This document shows positions 43,094 through 53,667 of a DNA stretch of 64,000 bases, one piece after another. This stretch comes from Bimuria novae-zelandiae CBS 107.79 (lineage: Eukaryota > Ascomycota > Dothideomycetes > Pleosporales > Didymosphaeriaceae), in contig ML976802.1 in the NCBI GenBank assembly GCA_010015655.1, forward strand, positions 1-64,000. The letters run 5' to 3'. Every line of letters begins with the position of its first letter. Within the stretch, counting starts at the first letter, position 1. Position numbers and translations under genes: made by a program. Under the pieces are notes generated by a model. The model searched no databases, was not told the origin of the DNA, and saw only the letters and a program-made list of their open reading frames with translations.

Positions 43094-45038
43094 ATGGCTA
43101 CTAATCGGCCACAGAGGGCGCGTAGGGCCCCTTTAAAGCTCACAGAGCAAGCTGCCGTCGCTGGGGTACCCGTACGGGGGCGTAAGACCCAGAAGCAGAC
43201 TCCATTAACGACCCGTAAGCCTACTAGGGGGCGTTTAGCGGGTAATAAAGGATTAACGGCGCGCGTACAGCGTAAGAAAGTCTGCTAGGTAGAGTAACTA
43301 ACGACTAACTTATGCCTTAGTAAAAGTAGCTATAACAGCTCCTCTAGCGCACCCTACTTAAGTTACTATATAAAGTACTCTAGAAGAGCAGCTAATCGTG
43401 CTATAGTTATCGCCGCCGCCGCTATTGCCTTAGCAGCTATTATAGTAGCCTGAGGGCCTTGAGCCCGCCGTCAACCCGCCCGCGTTGCTGAAGAGGCCTG
43501 TCACGCCTCGCGCGCTCCCTCCTACGCTCTATCGCTTAGCTAGCATATTGTCGCTGCCGCCACAGCCTGAGTTTGACGTAGAGGTAGACTATAAGCTTAT
43601 CGTTAATGGCAAGAGCGCCGTTCACCGCGCTCTAGAGCGACACGATCGCTTTATATAGTGGCTTGATAACGTTAAGAAAGTTATAAACGAGATACTAGAG
43701 TAGCTGGAGGCTCGACTAAATGGGCGCGATTATAAGATTGAGAGTCGTATAGTAGGCTTTTAAGCGGGTATAAAGACACGAAAAGTCCTAATAACGTTAG
43801 CTAACTTTAGCTAGGTGGAGGAGATAAAGCTTTATAAAGCTATAGACTATTAGGTCTCTAAAACGCCTAGCGTTCGACTTATAGAGGTAAGCGTCGAGGT
43901 GCGAGTTAGGTCTAGGGCTCTTAAGAAAGCCTTTAAGCGTAACTAATTGTTTAACGAGCTATCGTCTGATATAGGTGAAGCAGCAACGCTACTACTAGAG
44001 AGGAACTCGCGTCGTTAGTAATAGCTTCTTAACGAGGCGAGAGCTATACAGCGCGTTAATAGTTTAGCGTTGGCGCAGGACTGGGAGAGACATATCTATA
44101 AGCACTAGCTTTATTGTAATAGTGAGTGTATAAACTTTGAAAATTGGTGCTAGGTAACGCCTAGCTTCGAACACTACGCTATTGCTGCTGCCGATTCGAA
44201 GTCTTAGGCGAACGCGATTATTGCTGGCTAGGTAGAGCTCTTCGCGCTGCTAGTTACTCTTATAGACTACTGGCGGAGCCCTGCTGGCGGTGGTAACTAG
44301 TTAAAGCGTTGGAGAGGCAAGAAGAAGCGTCGCGATAACTCTAATAGTAATAAGAGCGATGACGAGAAGGAGTTTTAGCGTAACTATTAACTCTGTAAGC
44401 GTAAGAGGGAGTAATAGAGAGCTGAGGATGAGGCTTGCTGGCGCGACGAGAGGCATGAGTTACTTAAGCTCTAGCGCGATGGGGCCTAGCTGCAGTTAAA
44501 CTTGGGCGTATTTGGCCAGCCAGCCATGCCAGTGGCTCCTTAGGTAGCTAATCCGCTATATCCTGTGGCTGCTGCTTATCCTTAGGGAGCTCCTCCGTTG
44601 CAGCTACAGCAGCTACAACAGTATTACTCGCCCTTGCCAAGTCAACGTCCGCGTACGCCGGGGAGCGCTCTCGCTATCCCAGTACCGAGTTCGAGCCCTG
44701 TAAGCGGCCAGGAAGATACAAGGGCAACTGTGAGGGACTTTTTCAACTAGCTAGTCGCCTAGTAGCTAGAGGAAGATTGCTACGATTATTAGCAGGCTCA
44801 AGAGGTAGCCATATTAGAGAAGTAGACTATTAAGGATCTTAAGGAGATGTCTAACGTTAGCGGAGAGCTCTATAAAATCGCGGTTAGTAAACGCTTTAAA
44901 CTTAAGGATAGAGTCGTCCGGCACCTATAAGAGGACCTTAAAAAGTTTAAATAGCACTGTAAAGCTGCTGCTGCTGCTGCTACTAGGCTCGTAAATATAG
45001 GTTCTAGGGGCGTAGTGGGTGGAGGAGTAGCTTGCTAA
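43094..45038 (+). pseudogene. M2 accessory protein with C-x3-C-x-N ... C(W)V domain, inactivated
   Basis: ATG at 43094 in a basic N-terminus (MATNRPQRARRAPLKL). A 49-bp intron (43272-43320; GTAAGA donor, CTAAC branch, TTAG acceptor) restores the frame that continues to about 45,038. That gives about 631 residues, with internal stops that are only TAA/TAG. In exon 2, PEGLEPAVNPPAL is followed by a helical region. At 44,115-44,150 lies CNSECINFENWC-stop-V, where the stop codon stands for Trp. HYAIA and WANAI (the W codon also TAG) follow. The C-terminal third is Pro/Gln/Ala-rich and then charged (VVRHL ... EDLKKFK). The Cys/Trp/His pattern matches the M1 second protein. Function unknown. Confidence 0.65.
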
Positions 45039-45172
45039 GTTGGTAGAAGACGCAGAAGTTGGATATTAGATAGGCGATTTTGTTTCACTACGTTACTAGC
45101 TCGCTTAGTAGCTATAGTACATGTAAATTTCCGACTTGACAACTTTAACAGCTCTATTAACAGCTCTACGCT

Positions 45173-46297
45173 CTACTACCACCCCCACATCTCTCTGCGG
45201 GCCTCCAAAAGTCGCTCCTCGCTCTCTATCCTATACAGGCCATTAGCGGCGTGCTTAAAATGCTTTTTTGCAAACCGATCGCAGCGACTTTCGCGGATAA
45301 AGCCCCTTAGGAAGTCGCTAAAGTTGTTAAACTACTATTGTACATGGTAGTAGTTACGGCGGATCTAAGCCTTTAAGACGCCAAAGGTGAGCTTAATTAG
45401 ATTAAAATCTGGCGAATACGGCGGCAGGAACCTGACAATATGGCCAGCTTCTTTAATCACCCTTACTACCTCCTAGTTCGTATGAATCGAGATATTATCG
45501 AGTACTATAACTATTGGCTTCTGGCCGTACGCTGACTAGAGCGTTAGTAAGAGCGAGTCGCAGATCTAATTGAGAAAGTCTTCGTGGCTGTAATAGCCCT
45601 CCTTTACGCTAGTACAGGGCAGGTAACCGTTAATAGTGTACGCTGGAAGAATTGCCCAGGTTTTGCCACGCCGTACGTCCTGGAAGTATCGATTTGTGAA
45701 GCCTATTGGGGCGTAGGCCTTATGTTGCCAGCCAGTCTTCTCGTTGAAGATTGACTCGTCGAGAAACACTAAATCAGCAGCAATAAATTGTCTTATACAC
45801 CTGCGATAGGCCTCCCGGAGCTCCTCGTTGCGCAATATAGATATGGGTCGCAGGGCGCGCTCGCTCCACCCACGGTCCTTAATCAGCCGACTAATCGTTG
45901 ATCGGTGTACTCGAACGCCTCTCTCCATCCACAGCCAATATACAATCTCGTCCTGATACATCCAGCCGCTCTGGAAAAGCTCATCGTACAGCGCTTGCTC
46001 ATCGTCGGGTGATAGTTTACGCGGGCGACCGAGTACTACGCCAGGTTTGCTGGGCTTGCGGGTGCTCCTATATAGCTTTAAGTTCTGCTCGATTTTGTAC
46101 ACCTTTGATAGCGATATATCCACTGTATTAGCGATATTGGCATGATGCCAACCGAGTAGTAAAAAGCGATAAATATTAAGTCGACGACGTGGATTAAGGC
46201 CATGGCTCTTTATTATAAGCTATTAAGGTAATGCTGGCGGGCGACGCGCTTGTGCGGGCGTAAGGGGATAACTACTAACGCTATGGGCTTGAAACAT
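45173..46297 (-). pseudogene. M2 transposase (Tc1/mariner, DDE_3-like), lightly damaged
   Basis: About 374 codons run from the ATG at 46297 to TAG at 45173-45175, with another TAG just before it. It begins MFQAHS and has two helix-turn-helix units (ANIANTVDISLSKVYKIEQNL; GVRVHRSTISRLIKDRGW). The catalytic residues are LVFLDESIFNEKTGW (Asp intact) and IVIVLDNISIHT (Asp intact). PDFNLIKLTFGVLK carries Lys where the family has Glu and Leu where it has Pro, both transitions. Few stops interrupt it (for example at 45566). It is inactive through loss of the third catalytic residue. Confidence 0.85.
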
Positions 46298-46369
46298 GGA
46301 CTTCTCTACTAAAAAAAGCGTTAGTATAGCTCTATACACGTATTTGCACAGCTTTAAGTCTTATAAGTA

Positions 46370-46494
46370 AGTATTTTACGGATGGTGGGCCGTTATCAAC
46401 GCGTCATAGTCAAATTCACGATTTGTATGGGAGTTTGGCGGGGGCGCGCGAATTTCGCGATGGCGCCAAGATTTCTACCGATTATTGCACGCGA
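46370..46494. repeat. Right terminal inverted repeat of M2
   Basis: 125 bp from agtattttacgg to gcacgcga. Complement of the left repeat. Confidence 0.9.
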
Positions 46495-46499
46495 TAGAT

Positions 46500-47859
46500 C
46501 TAAGCGGCGCACGGGCCATTTTGAAAAGATTTTAGCTTACTAGGGAGCTAAAAGAGAAAATAGGGTAGCGCGCCTGCTACAACGCCTATAGCTAAAAGAG
46601 GACGCTAGAAAACAGATTTATAAAGGTATTTAAGTCGTGTTTTAACAAAAAATTAATGGATATCAACCTTTCGGTGACCTGGAAAAGTTAATATTTAGTG
46701 TAAGATTAGGTGGCGATATGCCTATGGCTCTAAAAGAGCTAAGGATAGTTAATTCCTTAAAGGAGGCCTTCTACGCATTCCAGAATAAGGGGAAGAAGTC
46801 GTCTTTAGTAATAGAAGCTAGGCCTTGGCTTCTATAAAGGTATCGTGATAGCTCTGCTGAGTATGCTATTAATAAAGGCTTAAACATCGCAACGTTAAGT
46901 GGCTAAAGCGTATAAGTTAAGTAAAAAGGCAGGATAGTAAGTAGGATTCTATACTTATTATAATAGTTAATAAAGTCTATAGTGATATAAGATCCGTGGC
47001 TATCTATAATTAAAAGACGATATGATCGTCGAGTCTTCTTTTTTATACAGTAATCGAACACCTGCTTAAGCCAGGCAAGCCCGATATTGTTGTTCGTCTA
47101 GCCAGAGGATGATAAGGTGATAAAGACTTTATATTCTCCTGCCTTAATATCCTCTACCCAGCTTGATTGGATGCCCTTGTTAGCGGCCTCATAAATAAGG
47201 CTTGGCGGCAGAGCTAATCCATTAGCGCAGATACATGCCAGGAGCGTAATCTATGCGCGATTGCCATCTTAGAGTAATGCCCTAACCTCCTTCTTCTCCC
47301 ACATTCGTCTGCTGAATATTCTCTTTGATCTACTAATAATACCAATCAGGACGCCTTTTTCATCCATATTATAGATATGACGAGGATCTATGCGATATTT
47401 ATCTATCTTACTATGTAGAAGGTTGAAATAGAGGCGATATTTATCCACTAAATTAGCTTTGTGGCGATTGTTGTCCATCCCGACGGTCCATTAGGAGATA
47501 AGATAAATGCTGTGTCGATTAATAAAGCGGGTAACCTAGCTCTTGCTAACTGGCTCCTTTGCTATTATAGAGGCAAAATTCTATATCATCTCTCTAGTAG
47601 GAGGTGTATGTCTCTTTGTGAGTCCTTCGATATATCGTACAAGCTCCTGCTCTTGTTATGGTGTAAGTTTCTGCTAGTTGATATTCTTGGCTTCATTTGG
47701 GGCCTGAACGCGCTTGTGTCTTCGGGACAACGTAGTCCGATCTACACCATAGGTAGCCGCTATTTTTCTATATGAAAATTTTTCTCCTGGATCTAAAGAT
47801 TGAATAGCTTCAATCGCATCTTCAATTGCCCCCATATTGGTGGAGTTACGACGCGTCAA
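46500..47859 (-). pseudogene. P1 transposase, N-terminal and DDE part
   Basis: Starts at the ATG at 47859. Residues 1-60 form the pogo-type (Psq) helix-turn-helix region (AIEAIQSL, SYRKIAATYGVDRTTLSRR). Further on are KIDKYRIDPRHIYNMDEKGVLIGI and SKRIFSRR, the start of the DDE_1 catalytic domain with its first Asp intact. Later come GHxSHLT-like sequence and SITKDDFFPLFWNA, KASFKELTILSSF and a GISPPN-like end (about 46,640). Stops and at least one frame change are present. Cut at about 46,495 by M2. Confidence 0.75.
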
Positions 47860-47883
47860 AGTTAGTGAGTCATTTAGTCTTTA

Positions 47884-47934
47884 GGTGTTGGGTGGCTCGT
47901 TACGCGAAGTGGCTCGGCACGCGCACAGACACGT
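47884..47934. repeat. Right 51-bp terminal inverted repeat of P1
   Basis: ggtgttgggtggctcg at the inner side, ending agacacgt and followed by TA. Differs from the left copy by two transitions. Confidence 0.9.
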
Positions 47935-48064
47935 TACCTAGATTAGAATCTAGCGCGGAATTATACGAGGCCCTCATAGTATGCATAATACGTGTTTACG
48001 CCCTTTTGTTATTATGAGGCTAGACATCTCCCCGAACAGTATACATATGTGAGAAAGCTATAAC

Positions 48065-48235
48065 TGTTAGATAAGCTGCTTTCGTGCGATAAGGTATATT
48101 GATAGGTGATAATTATATATTGTTTTCTATCAACTCTATTAGGTTGGTTTTAACCCCTAGGCTAGTGCAATAAGCGCTATATAGTCCTTGCTTAATTATA
48201 CAGATCTAACCTTAACGCACTCGTTCTATCTAACA
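48065..48235 (-). repeat. 3' LTR of the 48-53 kb Copia
   Basis: 171 bp, tgttagat ... tatctaaca. Differs from the other LTR by transitions only, as far as traced. Confidence 0.92.
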
Positions 48236-51200
48236 CACCCCCTTAGCTTTGAAATCTTTATAAGCTAAATTATATTATAGTTCCTTATTATGCAAGCGTA
48301 AGGTCTTTAAGTTATTTTTAAATCTCCTTAAGAAGTGCTTTATTTATTACCTTAGATCTCTTTACTTCTACTAGTCTAAGTTAAGTTAGGAACCTTTCCC
48401 ACTTGTTAACTAAGAAAACCTTTATAAAGCTATTAGTAATTATATTTGCTAATTATACGTATTCTACCTTAATCTTTCTAGTAGAGACTTCCTGTCTTAG
48501 CTAGTAATTATAAATATTAACGTGTTATAGTTTAGTCTAGAGCTTAAATATCTCTTTAGTTACTAGTTAAATGGTTTGCTTGTTATCGCATTAGATAGTA
48601 ATTAGCGATAAGAGTAGTTTAATTTATAGTTTATTTAATAGTCGTGATATAAAGATTACTTTCTTAGCTACTTATAATAGGGCGAGAAGCTCTGCTTTAG
48701 TTGTTAAAGTTATAATAGTATTTTATTTATTTACTCTCTAGGCAAGAAGTCTATTAAATAGCTTAATAGCATATCCTTACAATCTCTTTCTGTCTAGTGT
48801 GTTATTAGCAAATAAAGCATCGCTAGCTACTTAGAGGCAGTTGCCTCCTCTAAGTTATAGTGCTCTCTATCTAGTGCTAGACAAGTATAGCAGTACTCGA
48901 TCGGCGGCATTATAATATTCGGAGCCTAGATTTAACAGGAACCAAGCTAGTCTTAAAGTTATAAAGGCAATATTTAGTCAGGTTATTACTATTACAAATA
49001 GAAGTAATCTAATTTTACATTAGTATTTATTAATTTCTAAGGGTGTTGCTAAGCCTGTTTAAGGCTTTAACTTAGTAGCAGCTATTAGGGTATCGTAATA
49101 AATGTCTTTTTTATTAGCTAGTTAACTAATCTTCTCTACGTATGTGGCTTAAGAGAGTTAGATCTTTTAGTAACTTTAGTCCCTAATAACCTCTACGCTA
49201 AGGAACTACTAAAGGTTATTTCTTTTAGTAAAAATATACTTCTCCTATAGGCGCTTAATTATTTGCTAGGCTTCTTGCTCTTTCTACTTATAATACGCTA
49301 CTATAATATTATTAACGTAAAAAAAGATAATAATTCTGTCTTTAATAAAGTAGCATAGCTTATAAGGCATAGTTTAAAAGTTAAGAGCTTTAAGTGTTAT
49401 AGTAAATTCCCTCTGCCAGAGAAGTAGTGAGATCCGTAGACTATACAGAGCCTTGTTAACTTAGAGGATCGTTCCAGGTTTTCGATAGCCGTGGGGCATT
49501 CGCATGTATACTTCTCGATCCATCGTTGCATGGACAAAGGCGTTCGTGACGTCGTATTATTTAAGCTCTAAGTTGTGGTGGGCTGCAATCGCCATCAGCA
49601 TTCGAAATAATCAACTGGCGAGCGTGGCTGCGTAAGTGTCCTGCGAGGTGATATTCTATTACTAATTACTACGGATAACTAGTCGCGCCTTGCACTTTAG
49701 CAAGCGATAGTACTTATTAAGTTTATAGGTGTATACTTATATATAGTCGAGGATCTAGTATCCTGTTAACTTAATCTTCTTTATTAGTACCTCTAACTAT
49801 AATTTTATTTATTAATAGCTTATAAGATGGGCCTGTTTTGCTTTTTTAAATAGTTTACCTATTAGGTAGTCCTTAAGTTTAGTATGGCACGTTAGTAAAG
49901 GTAGGAGTTAACTTTAATAGGGCTTTAAGCCTATAGTAAGTATTCTTATTATTTTTGCCTTATCTATAATATCCCCTCTATATTTCTTAACGTAACTAGC
50001 TTAGGTTCCTGCTATAAAAGCTGCTACCTAGAAGGCAGTCTTAGGTAACCTATATTATATTACTTTAAATTAGTTTCTAGCTATTAACTAAGTAAGTAAA
50101 GCTGTAGGTAGCGGTGTAAATAAAAAAGTTAGGTAATTATCCCTAATTTTCCTCCCTTAATAGTAGCCTAGTAGGTTTACTTCGCCTTAATAGTCTAATA
50201 AGTCCTCGGCGGCATTATCCTTATAGAAAGACTCTATTTTTAGTTACTAAATAAGAGTTAGTAGTTTAATAGTCTTTATATGCGTAGCTATTTCTTCCAG
50301 CGTGTTATGCATAAGGTTATCTATTAGATTTTTAGTCTTTCTATTAAATATAGACTACTTATTAAAGACGACGTCTTAGGTGCTAATTACCTTAGCGAGT
50401 GATAGTATCTAAATGCAATAAATATTTAAGGATTATTATCTAATAAGATAACTAATTTAAGCTTTTAGATCGAGGCGTTATAAACATAATTTACTTTAGT
50501 AAGTATCGTTAGTTATCGCAAAGGCTTTGCAGCTATACGCCTTTAGGTAGGCAAGATTAGGTTTTTATAGTAAAGTTACAATTCTATTACTAAACGCGAC
50601 TCGTGTAAAGAATATCTTATATAGCGTCTTCTAGTTATTCGCGTAATTTAGTGTTTAATTATAGAGGTATACTATAGCTTTTATAACTTTAGGCTATAGT
50701 TCCTAAGATAAATTAGCGTTAAGTCGCATTACGCGCGATTTCTCTTTATTTACACCCCCTAAGTATTTAGCACCTCTATTCTAAGCTTAAGTATTTAGGG
50801 CTAAAGGCTTAATAATAATTCCTTAGGTTGCTAACTAACGTTTTACTTTTAATTTAACTATAATAATTTTATTATCTGCCTTAATAGTCTTAACTGTTAT
50901 ATTATAGTGGTTCTTAAGGAATAGGAGGAAGGTTAAAAGGATTTTAATAATTAACTTTACTATTCTATTATCTATAAAGTAAAAGTCCTATTATAGTTCT
51001 AAGAATTTATTAGTAATTAATATTTAGCTCTTTTCTTTAGTGACGCGTTATGTTTTATAAGTATAGAAATTAATAGTTATCCTCTCTTTAAGTTCTTTAG
51101 TGTCAATCTATGGCGCGTAGCTAATCTGTCGTTTTAATTTTGCTCTACTATAGGAGTTATACTTAACTATCGTGATTCCTTTTACGCGCACCCCCTTAGC

Positions 51201-53023
51201 TTACTACACTAGGTGCTTAATTACTACTAGTCTAGGGTGTCCTAGTCTCTTATGCCAGAGTATAACTAATGCTCTCTATAGTGCTCTCTTTATTCGCAAG
51301 GTAATCGTGCGTGTATAATATAAGGCAGGTAGTAGTGGGTCGTACTTAAGTATCTACTAGCCATGGATCTTAGTAAGGTTCCTAATAATTATATTATTTA
51401 GTCTTTTTAGAGTAGTTAGATTTATTTGCGTATCCTACTAGATTCCTTTCTACCTTAGTAGTTAAAAAGAGACTAGATTACATAGTAGGTTAGGGTAAAT
51501 AGCTACGTCGTGCAGGACTAGTTTAGTTATCTTAGACTAACTTTTTAAGGTTAAGTTAATAGAGCTATATCCTTTTATCCATATCTTCGTATTCCCAGCC
51601 TATATGTAGTCTCCAGGCATAGGATGACGGAAGTTATAGATACGGTTAGGGTTATTCGTAATGTAACAGGTTAATTTTAAGTCGAGGATAAATAACTACT
51701 TTAATAGGTAATTATTAATTTTTATCTTAATAGACGCTAAGGTAAACGCGGCGTTAACTTTTAATATTCTTTATCTCTTTAGTTACTTATTAGGGATCTT
51801 AGGTGTTAGAGTATATAATTATTTAAGAATTAGCGTTTATAATTAAGTTCTACTTTATCTATAGATTAGCTCTTAGAACGTTATGTTATTTTTACGCTTA
51901 AAGTTAATAAGCTTGCTTATAGTCTTATTTAGTTTTTACTATTTAGGGGCTTAGTCTAGGTTAAAATAATAGCAATCCCTAATACTATAGCGTTATCTAT
52001 AGGCAAGGCATTTTGCTCCTATTATTATAGCTAGCTCTTAATCTAAAGGCTACTTAAGCTTGGCATTTTTGCTAGCTATACGTTAATTACAGGATCTACC
52101 CTAGTTTCTGTTAGATAGCGCGCTTTTAGCATAAGAGGCGTCCCTACTATTACTCTAAATAGTTACACCACTTTCAGCGAGATATAATATATTATTAGAT
52201 ATAAATACTACTTTATATTTCCCTAATCTAAAGGGATAGTTTATTATTATATATTCTTAGAAGCGTTTTATTATCTCCTTCTAGCTTATGCTAGCTATAA
52301 ATTAACTATTATCTTAAAAATTTATAAACTATATAGGAGTAACTTTGTTTACGGCTGCTAAAAAGTCTTTTATAATTATATTTAATTATAATAGTTTAGC
52401 GACTTAATATATCTCTGCCTTAGTAGCTACTTAGTTATACTTAGCTAGTTATGTGTCCTATTGCGACGCGCTTCTTATTAGTCTAAGTAAGGTAAGGTAT
52501 TAATCGCGGGCTCGTTCTTATTTAATTTATTTATTAACTCTAACTATTAACTTTAAGTTAGTAATCTATTAGCGTAGTAACTTCTCTAGAAGGCAGCACG
52601 TGCGCAATAGGTGTAGTAATATAGTTAACTAGATAAAGGCTATAATATGTTAGAGGCTTGCTTATTCCTTCTTATACTCGTGTCTATCGTTCTTATATTA
52701 TTTAACAAGAATCTTATAGTATTTAAAGTCTTCTTTAAACGCCTTTTGTCCTGCTACTAATAGTTTAGTTTATCTTATTAGGATTTTAACGTTCGCGGCT
52801 GTTGCATATCTAGCGATTATTAGGGCTCTAATAGCTACTAGTTTTGTTATTAATAGGATAGTTGCTATTAGATTAACTTTATCCTAGATATTATAAATAA
52901 CGCATCTAGCTTGCAGCTACGTTATCTATCCCGTGTAGTTAGTGTAATCTCTTAGCGTTACTATAGGATCGCGGTAAGGTTGCTACGCTATTTCGTATTG
53001 GTTAAGGCAGTAAGACTCTTAAT

Positions 53024-53194
53024 TATTAAATAAGCTACTTTCGTGCGATAAGGTATATTAATAGGTAATAATTATGTATTATTTTCTATTAACTCTATTA
53101 GGTTAGTTTTAACCCCTAGGCTAGTGCGATAAGCGCTGTGTGGTCCCTGCTCGATTGTGCAGATCCGACCTCAACGCACTCGTTCTATCTGACA
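53024..53194 (-). repeat. 5' LTR of the 48-53 kb Copia
   Basis: 171 bp, tattaaat ... tatctgaca. The right half is almost unmutated. The sequence immediately left (ggttaaggcagtaagactct, ending taat at 53023) resembles the D-arm and anticodon loop of a tRNA and may be a half-tRNA primer site. Confidence 0.92.
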
Positions 53195-53265
53195 ATAACA
53201 ATTAATTAGATCCAATCTGTCTAGCCCGCCCTAGATGCTTGGGAAAACTCTGTTTCCGCCCAGTA

Positions 53266-53667
53266 TCAGTCTTCGCACCAATTCACGGAGATTAGAGTCG
53301 AGGGAGATCCACTTTACAAGTTAGCTAGGTTACTGTGAATAAAAATTGCTTACCATTTATCGCATGACGTAGGTAATAGCACCTCTTCTATGATCTTCTC
53401 GGAACACTTGCAGTTTTCTCCAGAGCATTTTAGTGGCATACCATCCTTGATTTTCCCCATGCAAATATAGAGAGTCCGACATTCTGTACCGCAACAAGGA
53501 CCGAGTGTATTGTGGAACATGTATGCCTTATGGGAGGTCTGACATTGGCAGTGGTAATAAATAAAAGCATAGGCTAGATTAAACTTGCACCTAGAGCACC
53601 GGATATCGAGGCGGATGACGCATCGGGGTTTGTCGTCGTCGTATTTATCGTCGTATCGAAGTGCCAT
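53266..53667 (-). CDS. Small Cys-rich hypothetical protein
   Basis: Exons 53354-53667 and 53266-53311 with a 42-bp intron (GTAAGC donor, GCTAAC branch, AAAG acceptor) give 119 residues. Splicing turns the terminal SCDKW-stop into SCDKCGSP, completing a C-x2-C pair. The protein has many paired cysteines (RCSRC, HCQCQ, CCGTEC, CSGENCKC), so it should bind zinc through ribbon-like knuckles. Family not recognised. The surrounding kilobase has normal composition although it lies between dead Copia elements, so it appears to be a host gene that escaped RIP. An upstream minus-strand stretch (about 53,715-53,775) with CSSCRH could be an untranslated or mis-phased exon. Confidence 0.55.

Larger units (their letters stand above)
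42888..46494. mobile_element. Tc1/mariner-like element M2 with two convergent genes, inserted in P1
   Basis: Long inverted repeats of 127 bp (42888-43014) and 125 bp (46370-46494) bound the element and are flanked by TA (42886-42887 and 46495-46496). The exact outer base is uncertain by about 4 bp because atcTA is shared. A second gene with one intron reads right from 43094. A transposase reads left from 46297. Their ends are only about 135 bp apart. RIP damage is light at the ends and in the transposase, heavier in the other gene. M2 interrupts P1 and is therefore the younger element. Confidence 0.87.
41292..47934 (-). mobile_element. Fot1/pogo-family DNA transposon P1, split by M2
   Basis: Terminal inverted repeats of 51 bp (41292-41342 and 47884-47934) begin ACGTGTC and differ by only two transitions. 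Each is flanked by the expected TA target (41290-41291 and 47935-47936). The transposase lies on the minus strand. Its N-terminal and DDE parts are right of element M2 and its basic tail is left of it. Without M2 the element is about 3.0 kb, longer than classical Fot1 (about 1.9 kb). The excess lies at 42.3-42.88 kb and may be a further insertion. Its left end is only 12 bp from the end of M1. Confidence 0.85.
48065..53194 (-). mobile_element. Complete RIP-degraded Copia LTR retrotransposon
   Basis: 171-bp LTRs (48065-48235 and 53024-53194) with a 5-bp target duplication ataac on both sides (48060-48064 and 53195-53199). The C-rich tract (cacccccttagc) right of the left LTR is the minus-strand polypurine tract, so the element reads leftwards. 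On the minus strand RNase H appears first on the left (about 48.64-48.86 kb; VASDALFANNTLDRK, TTKAELLALSQ). RT follows, its catalytic box YVNN at 49308-49319 in place of YVDD. Integrase and gag lie further right but are barely readable. CpA/TpG depletion is extreme. Confidence 0.9.
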
